NCBI GenBank assembly: GCA_003116995.1
Contig: BDSL01000136.1
Span: 124,001 to 188,000 of the forward strand
Source: Yamagishiella unicocca
Taxonomy: Eukaryota > Chlorophyta > Chlorophyceae > Chlamydomonadales > Volvocaceae
Reading direction: 5' to 3'
Length of the DNA stretch: 64,000 nt
A program made the translations under genes and the position numbers. Below, in pieces: positions 12,001-23,300 of this stretch (position 1 is its first letter; every line of letters starts with the position of its first letter). The notes below the pieces were generated by a model. It worked only from the letters and a program-made list of their open reading frames with translations. It ran no database searches and was not told the DNA's origin.

Positions 12001-15000
12001 GGGACATCCTTCCCCCCCCTCCCGGGGTGCCGACCCCTCGGTTTCCTCTCGTACCCCCAAGCTCCCTCGCTCCGCCTCTTCCGTCCCTCCCGGCCCCCCC
12101 CCTCGCGGATTCTCTTATCAACCCCCCCCCCCTCCGCTCTCCCCTCCCGTCCCTCCCCAGGTCCGCAGCTTCATGTCCTGGGTGGAGGCGGACGAGCCGG
12201 GCTGGGTGGAGCGGCACCTGGAGGCCGTGGTCAACATCGCCGGCACCACACTGGGGGTGCCCAAGGCGGTGTCGGCGCTGCTGTCGGGTGAGGGACCCGC
12301 CGGGGGAGGGCGAGAGGGGGGGAGGGGGGCAACAAAACACACCGGCGGAGGGACCAGCGGGGCTGCAAAAGGACCCGGGACCAGCGGGGTGGGAGGAGAG
12401 GATAGGAGGTACGGCCGCATGCTCGCCCCCCTGCAGCACAAGCCGGTCTCGGGCTGGCACGTACCGGGGCTGGGGCAGGAGGCAGTTAGCCCCCTCAGCC
12501 CCTCAGCCCCGCGGGCTGCATCGCGTCTCCTCTCACCAAGAGCCACGATGTCCCATCCCACCAACCCGGTTATCCGTCTTACACATCGCACGCTACTCCA
12601 CATCCGTTTGTTTCCTTTCCTTTCGACGGCCGCTGACGGGCCACCTCCACATGCTTCCCGCGTAGCCAATCCAAGTGCGCCAGCATGCGCCCACAACCAG
12701 GTGTCCGAAGACAAGCTATCCTACCCATGTCGTGTAGCGCGCAGCCCATATCTTTATGGCCCCCCCTCCCCCCGCTGGCCATCTCCCCCTCCCCCCCTCC
12801 CCGGTTCTTTTATAGTAAACCCCCCCCCGCTATTCCCACACGCCCCCCGTTTCCAGGCGAGACCCGCGACACCGCCCAGCTGGGCGCCCTGGCCGGCTTC
12901 CTGACCTCAAACCTGGTGCCCCGGGCCACCCGCACCCGCGTGTGGCGCACGTGGGGGGCGTCGTACGCCATGATGCCGGTGGGGGGCCCGGGGGTGTGGG
13001 GCAACACCAGCTGGGCGCCGGACGACACGGCGGAGATGCGCGCGGAGCAGCGGACGTACGGGTGGGTGCGGGGGTATGGGGGTTGGGGGGGTGCGGGGGT
13101 ATGGGGGTTGGAGGGGGGGGGGGGTTGCGGGGGGACTGACACGGTGTATGAGGGGGGAAGGGGTGACCCCCACCTTCCGCTTCTATACCGCTCCCCGGTG
13201 TAGCACCGCAAGGGCTTCTTTCGGCTCCCAAGCCGACTCCCCTCTGCACCCGGCACCCCGCATGCGCACCCAACTGTGTGTCCGAATAACAAAACAATTC
13301 GCCAGTTTCATCTTCAGCCCTCCGTTTCTTACATCATGTAGCCGGGTCTATCTTCTCGCCCTCCCCCCCGCTCTCTCCCCCTCACACTCCCCAAGGGCGA
13401 TGGTCTCTCTGTGGCCCTACAACTGGCAGACGGTGCTGGCGGCGGCGGCAGCGGCACAGCCGGAGCAGCAGGAGCAGCTGAGGCAGCTCATAACCAACGT
13501 CAGCGTCGCGGCGGATGGCGGCGGCGGCGACGGCAGCAGCGGCGGCGGCGGCGGCGGCGGCGGCACCGCCGCAGCGGCGGGCAAATCGGCAAAGGTGGCG
13601 GCGATCGCGGCGGCGGCGGTCGCCGGAGGGGCTGACGGCGGCGGGCCGGCGGCAGTGGCGGCGGCAGCGGCGGCAGCGGCTTCAAACTGCACGGCAGATG
13701 GCGGCGATGGCGACGGTGGTTGTAGCAGCGGCGACGCCAGTAAGCCCAGCGGCGGCCCCAGCCCGATGGCGCTACTGACGGACACGCTGAAGAAGCTGGT
13801 CAGCAGCGGGGGCGGCGATGTGGACCCGGCTGACTACCTGCACAGCAGCCATGTGAGGGCGAGGGACGGGGTTGAAGTGGGGGGGGTGGGGGCGGGGGGG
13901 GGAGAGGGCCTGGAGGGGGTTGAGGTGGGGGGTGGGGGCCGGGGGTGTTGTAAAACCCGTTTTACGCGACGGGACAGGATAGTTGGCGCATGGTCGTCGG
14001 ACACCAATTTTGTGGGCGCATGGGGGCCCCCAGGTGGGGACCTGGGGCCGGGGGGCTGAGAGACTGGAGGGGGGGGGCCGCTAGAATGGCCGGTACTGCC
14101 TGCTGCGTGCGCCCCACGTGACCCCGCATCCGAACCCTCGTCCCCTCGTACTAACGGTTCTCGTCCCATGTCCACCTTCCCTCTGCGTGAATGCGGTGTG
14201 TACGGCACGTACGACGTACGACATGTACGACCAGGTGACGCGGCTGGACGTGAGTGGCTTCCTGGCGCTGCTGCGTGAGGTCGGGGGACCCCTGGTGGAC
14301 CAGCACGTGAGGGAGTGGGGGGCGGCGGAGCTGGACTCGGAGGAGGCGCGGAAGCAGGGTGAGGAGGGCGGGGCTGGGGTTTTGAGGAACACCCGTGGAT
14401 GCGAGAAAAAACCGTTTCTGGGGTTCTGGTGTGGGGTGGGGTGCGGTGGGGTGGGGAGCTGTTTTCGGGTTTCATTGCTCTTTCGTACGTCCCCCGACTA
14501 CCATCATAGGGTGCATACGCTGGTGCTGCTGCCTCCCCTTTTCCGCGCTCCCCCTGATCGCTCCTGCGTGCCCCGCTGCGTCTTGACCTGCCGTCTGCAC
14601 CCCCCCATCTGCACCCCCATCTGCACCCCCATCTGCACCCCCTTTCTCGCACCCTGCAGAGGCCCTGTCCCGCCGCCGCACCGCAGCCGCAGCCGCCCCC
14701 GGCAGCCCCCAGGGCGAGCAGGCCCTGGGCGGCACGGAGCGCCTGGGCGCCCAGTCGGGGGCGGGGCGGCGGCGGCGTGTTTCGCTCTTCCCGGACGCGA
14801 CCCGCACCCCCCTGCCCGCCGCCCCCTCCACCACCCTCGTCTGCCTGTACGGCGTGGGACTGCCCACGGAGCGGGGGTACCACTACTTGCGACCGAAGGA
14901 GGCGGCTGCGGGGGTGCCGGGGGCGGCCGCAGCAGCAGCGGGGGGGGAGGAGGCGGAGGCGGGAGTGGAGGCGGAGGCGGAGGCGGAGGGGGCCGCCAGC

Positions 15001-16152
15001 GGTGACACCGGCGGCGGCAGTGGCGGCGGCGGCGGTTCCTCCTCCTCCTCCCGCCGCCCCCCGCCCCACAGCGCCGCCCACTCGGGCGAGGAGGCCAGCA
15101 CGGAGGCGGGGGGGGAGGCCAGCTCGGGGTGGATGATCATGAAGGACGTGTCGCACACGGACAGCACACTGGTGGGGTGGCGTCGGGGGGGGGAGGGGGC
15201 GGGGCGCGGGGGAGCGGGGGGGCGAAGTGGCGGGGGGCGAGCTGTGTGTATTGGGCCGGGGGGAGCGGGAATGGGGAGAGCAGGTGGCGGGGGAGGGGAT
15301 CGGGAGGCGGCCAGGGGTGGAGGGAAGCGGGGGGTGCCCCAGCTGGCACTTAAAGCGCGGCTGGGGCCGGTAGGCCGCCGCCTCACCACCCATCTGGAAA
15401 CTGCCACAAGGTGTGCCCACGCCCCCAAACCCCAGCCCCTTAACCCCAACCCTACCTGTTCTCCCCCCCCCGGGGATGTTGCCCCTCAGGACGTGGGGGT
15501 GCACCTGAGTGATGGCGACGGCACGGTGCCGCTGCTGAGCCTGGGCCTTATGTGCCGCGGCGGCTGGCGGCCGGGCGGGCGGCTCAACCCGAGCGGCATG
15601 CGGGTGGTGACACGGGAGTTCAAACACCGGAGTGTGTCGCTGCTGCAGGACGTGCGGTGTGTTGGGGGGGGAGGGAGGGGGAGAGAGGGAGGGAGGGGAT
15701 TGAGGGGGTGCGAGGGAAACACGTGAGGGTGAGGGGTTGTGCGGGCGGGGCGAGTGGGGGCGCAGTGTTTGCAAGGAGGGGCGCTGATGCGTACGGCACT
15801 TGGGTTGGATGGTCGCGGGGAGGTGGGGGGTTACCCGGGGGGGTTGGGGGGGGTTACCGAGGAGGTGGGGGTGGGGTACCAGGGGGGCCCACCCGCCGCA
15901 CTGCACCGCTACCACCAGCAAGGCCCCGCCCGCCCCTTTCCTTGCGCCCCCGCCATATAACACATCATCCTCATGTACGGCATCCACGGCATGTACGGCA
16001 GTGGCGGGCCCGCCAACGCCGCACACGTGGACATCCTGGGCAACGAGGGTGTGCTGTACGACGTCATCCGTGTGGCGGCGGGGCGGGTGGCGGAGGTGGA
16101 GGACCTCATTGTCAGCGACATCGACCGGATGGCAGCGGCGGTGGAGTTCTAG
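9044..16152 (+). CDS. PDAT1: Phospholipid:diacylglycerol acyltransferase (PDAT)
   Basis: LCAT-fold acyltransferase that moves a fatty acid from a membrane lipid to diacylglycerol, making triacylglycerol. Fourteen exons join in phase: 9044-9553, 9811-10192, 10465-10559, 10859-10921, 11158-11228, 11473-11575, 11762-11866, 12161-12287, 12857-13061, 13396-13852, 14235-14358, 14660-15171, 15490-15656 and 16002-16152. The product is about 1023 residues, near the length of the alga PDAT1. A basic, low-complexity N-terminus precedes one membrane helix at about 145-164. HPVVIVPGFVTSGLELW (spanning exons 2-3) and ACWFSHMELDP are hallmark blocks. The nucleophile is Ser438 in THSYG, where plants have HSMG. 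The acid is Asp928 in DGDGTVP and the base His982 in NAAHVDILGNE. Poly-Ala/Gly insertions at about 560-690 and 800-900 are unconserved. Exon 14 needs the donor at 15657 and acceptor at 16001 to recreate DVRGGPA. Confidence 0.93.
10245..10320 (+). repeat. Intronic dispersed repeat, family B
   Basis: Reads tgcgcccacaaaatcgg, gtgtccgacgac, gcgccaactatcctgtccc and gcgtaagcgg, then T-runs. Lies in PDAT1 intron 2. Matches copies at 13951 (reverse) and 29585. Confidence 0.75.
10922..11000. repeat. GT-rich microsatellite in PDAT1 intron 4
   Basis: About 80 bases of GT with scattered GC and TA steps start right at the splice donor of exon 4. Alternating purine-pyrimidine DNA of this kind can adopt Z-DNA. 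Confidence 0.85.
12680..12745 (+). repeat. Intronic dispersed repeat, family B (diverged)
   Basis: agcatgcgcccacaa, gtgtccgaagac and catgtcgtgtagcg in PDAT1 intron 8. Diverged from the 10245 and 29585 copies. Confidence 0.6.
13951..14023 (-). repeat. Intronic dispersed repeat, family B, reverse orientation
   Basis: The complement reads tgcgcccacaaaattgg, gtgtccgacgacc, gcgccaactatcctgtccc and gcgtaaaacgg. Lies in PDAT1 intron 10 antisense to the gene, which shows that orientation is not fixed. Confidence 0.75.
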
Positions 16153-16177
16153 GGCCCCAGGGCTGGAGGCGCCACAC

Positions 16178-16225
16178 CATGATGCCACGTCATGATGCCA
16201 CGTCATGATGCCACGTCATGATGCC
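16178..16225. repeat. 13-bp tandem repeat just after the PDAT1 stop
   Basis: Three full copies and one partial copy of catgatgccacgt begin 26 bases after the PDAT1 stop, in the 3'UTR. Confidence 0.9.
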
Positions 16226-16523
16226 TGTCGCGGAGTGGTAGTGGAAGCACGTGCCTATCTGACACCTGTGTCGCCCAGTGCCGAAGTTAACTGACGTCGA
16301 TACACACGGTTCGACGCGGCGACTTTCGACTGAAACCGTCGTCGGCAGCAAAAGAGGAACGGCGGTGAATTGGGTTTTGGGGTTTTATTTAGGGTGTGAA
16401 GCGGCAGCTGTAGCGCGCCCGGGCCCGTGGTGACCCATGCCGCGTATTGCGGCGCTTGTGACGCTTCTTAAGAGCACCCGATAACCGACAAAGAACTCGT
16501 GGAACAAGCGAGTCTTGTCCGCA

Positions 16524-16528
16524 TGTAA
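16524..16528 (+). promoter_or_regulatory. Candidate TGTAA polyadenylation signal for PDAT1
   Basis: TGTAA in gcatgtaac, 372 bases after the PDAT1 stop and the first clear in-orientation copy. Confidence 0.45.
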
Positions 16529-17370
16529 CTTCATCCGCTTCATTTGATCACCAGCGGCAGCCAAACATTGGACGCTGCATGCCGGCCGAAAACTGGACAG
16601 CCAGCGGATTCGCAAAGCGTTCCGACAGTCGATCGGGACAGGAGGGCGCTACGACTGGCATACAGGCAAGCGCACGATGCGAGACACACATGAGTAGTAC
16701 AATCAGGTGGACTGGGTACCACAGTTATCATAGCTGCTGTTGCCCGCACGTATGAGTTCCTAAGCGTCAAGCACCTCTGGGCGGTGTTTCGGCACTTTAG
16801 CAGGTAAACGTCTTTGCGGAGGCGGCGTAGGCCAGTGTTTATCTCCGCTTTCCTCGAAAGATGGTCGGTGTTATCCAGGGTGAACCTCAAGGCCCAAGGA
16901 TGGTGGAAGTCAGGGTGGTTGCCGTTATGTCGAGTCCCATACCGGCTCCCATAGTCTCCCATATCCCCACATCGGGGTTCTTCGTGGCCTGTTATGAAGC
17001 TTCATTTGCTCAATCGCTAACTCCTACCTATTATGGCACCGAGCTCGAGACGGACTCAACTCTCAAGGCATCGCTCCAGTGGTCTCGTCGTATACCCCAA
17101 GTTAACGGAAAAACGGAAGGTTTGTAGAAACGACAGTTGTTTTAATTGCCCTGCTGGAACTATACACTTCTTAAATGATATTTTGGCTCAACTTGTGCCA
17201 AGCTAACGGAGCATAAGGACGGAGCCAGCAGCTAGAGCATAACTTGCAGGGCCTATCTATCTCCGTAACAAGGCAATTAATCGGATAAAAGATGTCATCC
17301 TAGGCGCTCGACTGTCAGCCCCTGCGGGCTTCAGCATCTCCACAATTGCTGGTAGCCTACGGCCATCATC

Positions 17371-20300
17371 ATGCCGCCCCAACTGCTGCCGCGGATGGAG
17401 CTGCTGTATGGATCTAGTGGAGATGCAGCCTTAGTACCGGCGCGCGGAGAGCTGTTGCCCCCGCTTGTACAGGTGCGGCATTTCCTCACGCGGCATAAAC
17501 AGTGCACGTTCCCTTTCAATACTTATGGTTCACATACCGTACTGGCAGGAATTGTGGTTACGGCAGCGATCTGCTTATAGTCTAGCCCGAGTGTTTCGGG
17601 CTGCTCCGGCGCTGTAGGAAATGAGATGGCACATGTCTGCAGTCCGGGCGCCTCACAACTGCTGGTTTTTTTATCACTAGAGAGAGTGCAGGGGGCTAGG
17701 ATGCCACCACCACCACCACCACCGCCATCCCACCTCGTAACCACCACCACCACCACCACCACCACCACCACCGCCACCATAACCACCACCATTACACATC
17801 CCCTGAGCAGGGTACCAGGCACTTCGCTGGCAAATGCATGCCACAACAACATCAACTCTTCCGCCCCTCCCCTCGTGCCTCCCCCCTCCCTCCCTCCCTC
17901 CCCTCCTCCCTCCCGGCCCCCACCGCGGCACTGAACAGCCCCCACCGCTCAGCGCCCTCGGCAGCGGCGTGTTCGGGGGGGCTGCCGGGGGAGATGCCGT
18001 GCTAGCTGCCGTACGCTCGGCCTACCTGGAGCACGACACGGCGGCGGCGCTGGCGGCGGCGTTGGCGGATACCGGTGGGTCGAGCAGCGGGCAGTGGGCA
18101 GTGGGCAGCGGGTCCCACGTCCGCTGCTGTTGGCCCCTGGAGTGGGTCGCGCGATGTCCGAACAGCGACCCAGACCCATCCGACCATACAGCAACCCAGC
18201 GGTTGCGACCCCTTACCACCTTCCCCAACCCCTTACGGCCTTCCCCAACCCCTTACGGCCTTCCCCAACCCCTTACGGCCTTCCCCAACCCCTTACGGCC
18301 TTCCCCAACCCCTAGAACCGCCCAATCCCGCAAGCCCCAATCCCGCAAACCCCAATCCCGCAAATCCCACGCCCCGCCCCCCGCCTCCCCCCGCAGCCCA
18401 TCCGCTGCTGTCGCTCTTCCCCCGCCCGCCCGCCTGGCCGGACGTATCGCTCCCTTCGGCGCTGGTGGAGCCCACCCCGCCACCACTGGGGGGCTGGGAG
18501 GCGGACGTGGGCTGGCAGGTGGTCGAGCTGGCGGCGCCGGCGCCGGCAGCTGACGGCGGCGGCGGCGGCGCAGATGCGGCGGCAGCGGCTGGCGGCGGCG
18601 GCGGCGGCCGCATCGACGGCCTGGCGCTGCAGCGGCGGCTGGCGGCCCGTGGTGGCGGCACCGACTCCAACTGGCGAGGCCTGTCGGTTTCACTGCCGTA
18701 CATGCCTGGTGGGTGCCGTACAGGCGGCGTCGAGGGCGCGTGCTGCCGTCTACTGCGTGCTCCTCCACATGCCCTCGACTCTGCACACCTCACGCCTCCC
18801 ACACCCCTCGTCTGGAGCCAGCACAGCACGGCACAGCACAGCACGGCGTGGCACGGCACGGCCTGTTCCCCGCTCCTTCCACAATATTTCGCCTACTGGG
18901 TCGGGCTCCCCCAACCTTCCCGCCCGCAGGCGGCGGCGTGGCGGTCCTGGGCCCCTCCGGCCCCTCCGCCGCAGAGGCCACCAGCGGGCTGTGGCTGGCG
19001 CAGCTGGAGGCGGGGCTGGGGCAGCAGGGCAGGATGCCGCGGGTGGCGGCGCCGGGGCTGGGCACGGGGGTGTTCGGGAGCTGGGCGGCGGCGGGGGAGA
19101 CGGAGGAGGAGGCGGCGGCTGCCGAGCTGGGGACGCCGTACAAGGGTGAGGCCGGCGGCTGGTGCGTGTATGTGTGTGTATGTCTGTATTTGGGTTTGCA
19201 CGGACAGTGTGAGAGGAAGGGAAAGGGAGGAGGGTATCAACCGACAACCATAACTGCCGGGTACCCAACACACGTGTACTAACTACCTCAGTCCACCGCC
19301 GCCGCAACCTCCTGCCCGACGTACCAACTCGGTGCAGTCACCACCACCACCACCAAGGCCGCCGTGCTGCCGCCGATGCCGCTCATGACCCCCGCCGGCG
19401 AGAGGGTTACATCGCTGGCGGCGGCGCTCCAGGGAGGGGCTGCTGGCGGCGGCGACGGCGGCGGCGGCGGCGCCGCAGGTACGGCACCCCGCGCCATCGC
19501 CGGCACGTTCGCTGACTTGTGGATGGAGCCGGAGCTGGCGGAGGCGGAGGCGGCGGTGACGGAGGCGGACGAGGTGGCGGCGGCGGCGGCGGCGGAGAGG
19601 AGGCGCGGAGGGGTGCCGCGGGGTGGCGGCGGGGTGCTGGCGGAGCTGGAGGGCGAGGGGGCGGGGGGCGGCCGGAGGGCGGAGGCGGAGGCGGGAGAGG
19701 ACGGGCGGCTGGCGGCGGTGCTTGCGTCCGCTGCCAGGAGCGAGGCCACCGGGCCGGACACGGTGCCGCGAAGAGATCAGGTGAGCGGGGTCAGGGGGAA
19801 GGGGGGCCAGGAGGGGCGGGGGGGAGGGGGGCCAGGAGGGGCGGGGGGGAGGGGGGCCAGGAGGGGCGGGGGGGAAGGGGGGAGGGGGGCCAGGAGGTGC
19901 GGGGCAGGGACAGCTGGTGGGTGTATGACAAACACCGCTTGGCGCGGGAGGGGAGAAGGGGGGGCGGCACCTTACTTACCTCCACGAGCTGATTCGTCAG
20001 TCGAGAGGAGCGGCGCCGTGTGGCTGCGGCGCGGGAAGGGTGCGGGGGCCCCCCCCTCAGTCATGGGCACATCAGGCGGCGATGGTGCGCCGGGGCTGGG
20101 GCAACCGGCCGCACGGCTGTTAGGTGTTGTCGTACTGGCGGCTTGAACACCTGTGCCGCGCCCCTCCCCCGCCTCATCCACGGGTTTCCCTCGAATCCCC
20201 CGCCTCTCCCCCCTCCCCCGCCTCTCCCCCCCTCCGCGTCAGCGCGGTCTGGTCCCCTCCGCCGCCCCGGGCAAGCTGGCTCCCGGCACCACCGCCGACC

Positions 20301-23300
20301 ACCCCTTCGCCGCCCGCAACAGCATCGGCAACGTGGAGGAGCAGTTCAACGAGGTGGGGTGGTGGGAGGAGAGGAGACCCGACCCGTGGGTCGGCACTAG
20401 GATAGAAAGTAAGACCGATTAGGATACGTTTGATATATTCGTACCAGGGGCGGGGGGGCAGGTACCCGGGGGGGGGGTAGATACCGGAGGGGGAGGTTGA
20501 GGGGTTTTAGGGTTTTAGGGTTTGATCTTCGATGGTTGGGAGCTGCAGCAGCAGATGCGGTGGTGTGCCCCGCCCCCCGCTGCCGCCGCTGCCAGCCTCC
20601 CGGCGGCGCCGCCGCCCTTCCCTCATGCTACTCGGTCCCCCCCCAGCTGCGCCTATATACCCATGTCGTGTAACCGGTCGTTGTGCCCCCCCCGCCGTGG
20701 ATTCGCGGATTGTCTTATCAAATTCCCCCCGCCGTGGATTCGCGGATTCTCTTGTCAAAACCCCGCCCCCCAGCTGCGCCCCCGCCTGGCGCTGCACTAC
20801 CCCTTCGAGCTGGACACCTTTCAGAAGGAGGCGGTGCTGCACCTGGAGGCTGGGAGGTCGGTGTTCGTGGCGGCTCACACCAGGTGCGGCTGGAGGGGGA
20901 GGGGGGGCGGGGGGTCAAAACACGGCAACGGAGGTACGACAGGTGGTGGGAAGGGAGGGGTCCTGCTGACTGGACATGTTGGGCACCGCGGGTCCCCCCT
21001 CCCCTCCGCCGTCATATTACGACCTTCGGCTTTAGTATCCCCAACCCAATCCTCCAGCATGCATCTCAAAACTTCTGTTCGAAACGGTTTTTTTTCGGGC
21101 ATCCACGGGTCTCCCTCGAACTCCCCTCCGCCGTCGTTGCGTCCAATTTTACGGCCGGCCACCCCTAGCCCAGTAGCGTGCGCGCGCGTCCCGGTGTCCG
21201 ACGGCTATGCACACGCTACACTTCCCATGTCGAGTTACCGGTTATTTTATGTAACCCCCGCCCTCCCTCCTCCCCCTCTCCCCCCCTCTCCCCCTCTTCC
21301 CCCAGCGCCGGCAAGACCGTGGTGGCGGAGTACGCCTTCGCGCTGGCCACCCGGCACTGCACTCGGGCCGTGTACACCTCGCCCATCAAGACCATCTCAA
21401 ACCAGAAGTTCAGGGACTTCTCGTCCAAGTTCGAGGTGGGGGCGGCGGGCGGGCAGGGGGGGAGGGCAAGGGGGAGGGGGAGGAGGGGGAGGGGGAGGGG
21501 GAAAGTGTGCCCGCGAAGAGGGTGGGGCGGGGTGGGGGAGCCGCTGACTGCCTGTCACACTCCCCCTTACCCATTCGAAGTAGTATCGGTTTCTTCGGTT
21601 TCAGATGAGGTGTTTCCTCCCTTCACCCCCGCTTCCTCCTCGCCCACTCTGCTCCCCCGCCAGGTGGGCCTCCTGACGGGCGACGTACAGGTCCGCCCCA
21701 CCGCCCCCTGCCTCATCATGACCACCGAGATCCTACGATCCATGTTGTACAAGGTAGGTCGTACGAGGGGTGCGGGGTCAGGCCTCCAGGAGGGCGAGGT
21801 CCCCAGCGGCGCAACCGCCCCCGACAACAGCAACCGCCCAACAACAGCAACCGCCCAAACAGCAACCGCCCCCAACAACAGCAACCGCCCAACAACAGCA
21901 ACCGCCCCCAACAACAGCGACCGCCCAACAACAACATCAGCCGCCCATTGGGTCACCTCCGCCCCTCCACCTCCCCTCCCTCGCCCCATGCCTCCCTCTT
22001 TTACCCTCCCGCCCTCTCCGCCCCCTCTCATTCTCTCCGTGTCACCCCCCCACCCTCATTCTCTCCTTAAGCCCCCCGGCCCCCCCGCTCCCCCCCCCTG
22101 GCCCCCCCCGGCCCCCCCCCCCAGGGCGCCGACATCATCCGCGATGTGGAGGTGGTGGTGTTCGACGAGGTGCACTACGTCAACGACGTGGACAGAGGGG
22201 TGGTGTGGGAGGAGGTGAGGGGAGGTGTATGTGTTTCAGTGAGGCATGTTGGGTCCGGCGGGGGCCAGGAAGCTGAGCTGCAGGTCTGCAGGAAGGGGCA
22301 TCATCCTTTCATCTCTCAGTGCCGACCCACGGGTCTCCTCTCATACTCCCTCTCCCCCCCCAGGTGATCATCATGTTGCCGCCGCACATCACCCTGGTGC
22401 TGCTGTCCGCCACCGTGCCCAACGTGATGGACTTCGCGGACTGGGTGGGTCGGACCAAGCGCAAGGTCATGCACGTCACAGGTGGGTGCGGGGGGAGTTG
22501 GGCGGGAATTTGGGGGGGGGGTAGGGGAAGAGGGTTTCATGGTGGCAGGGTCGGGCCGGCTGGGAGCTTATCTGCGGGGGGGGGGGCCGGCAGCGGAGTA
22601 CGGTTGAAGAGTGGGAAAGGGGGGAAGGGGATTACATTGTCGCTGCTGGGCAACTCGGCTCGAGGGCTGGAGGGCTCTTTAAACTGCTGCTTGCTTTTAT
22701 TAACCCCTTTGTGCTTCCGCCAAAGCGTGAGCATGAGAAGCCCTAGATACGATACGCAGCTCTGAGGCGGAGAGCAGAACCACGAGTCCCAAGCCCCGCG
22801 CCCTCCCGCCAACCCCACCCCGTGTCCGACGACCATGCGCCAACTATCCTGTCCCTGTCGTGTAAACGGTTTTTGTGCCCCCCCCCACCCCGCGCCGCCA
22901 ACCCAGTTCTCCAGCATGCATCTCAAAACGTCTGTTCTAAACGGGTTTTTTAGGGCATCCACGGGTCTTCCTCGAACCCCGCGCCGCTCCAGGCACCATG
23001 AAGCGGCCGGTGCCCCTGGAGCACAGCCTGTACTACGGGGGAGAGATTTACCCGATATGCTCCAGGGAGGTATTCAACGTGGAGGGTGTACGGCGGGCGC
23101 AGGCGGCGTACAAGGCCCGCAACGCGCCGCCCGATCGCAGCGGCGGCGGCTTCGGCGGCGGCTTCGGTGGCAGGGGCGGCGGAGGCGGTGACGGAGGCCG
23201 CGGCGGCGGCGGCGGGGGGGGCGGGGGCCGTGGCGGTGGCGGCGGCGGCGGCTTCCGGCCCCCCAGCGGCGCCGACAACGCCAGGCGGCAGATCGCTAGT

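Larger units (their letters stand above)
16153..17370. other. Intergenic region between PDAT1 and SKI2
   Basis: Holds the PDAT1 3'UTR and presumably the SKI2 promoter. Two minus-strand reading frames of 76 and 140 codons at 16385-16962 have a protein-like composition, but they overlap each other and match nothing recognised. No gene is called. Confidence 0.5.

Noticed and set aside
16385..16962. Two protein-like minus-strand ORFs between PDAT1 and SKI2
   Set aside because: No recognised family and no splice or start context strong enough to call. RNA evidence would be needed.
18221..18314. Regular tandem units as a CRISPR array
   Set aside because: The units are directly adjacent with no unique spacers, in an intron of a nuclear gene.
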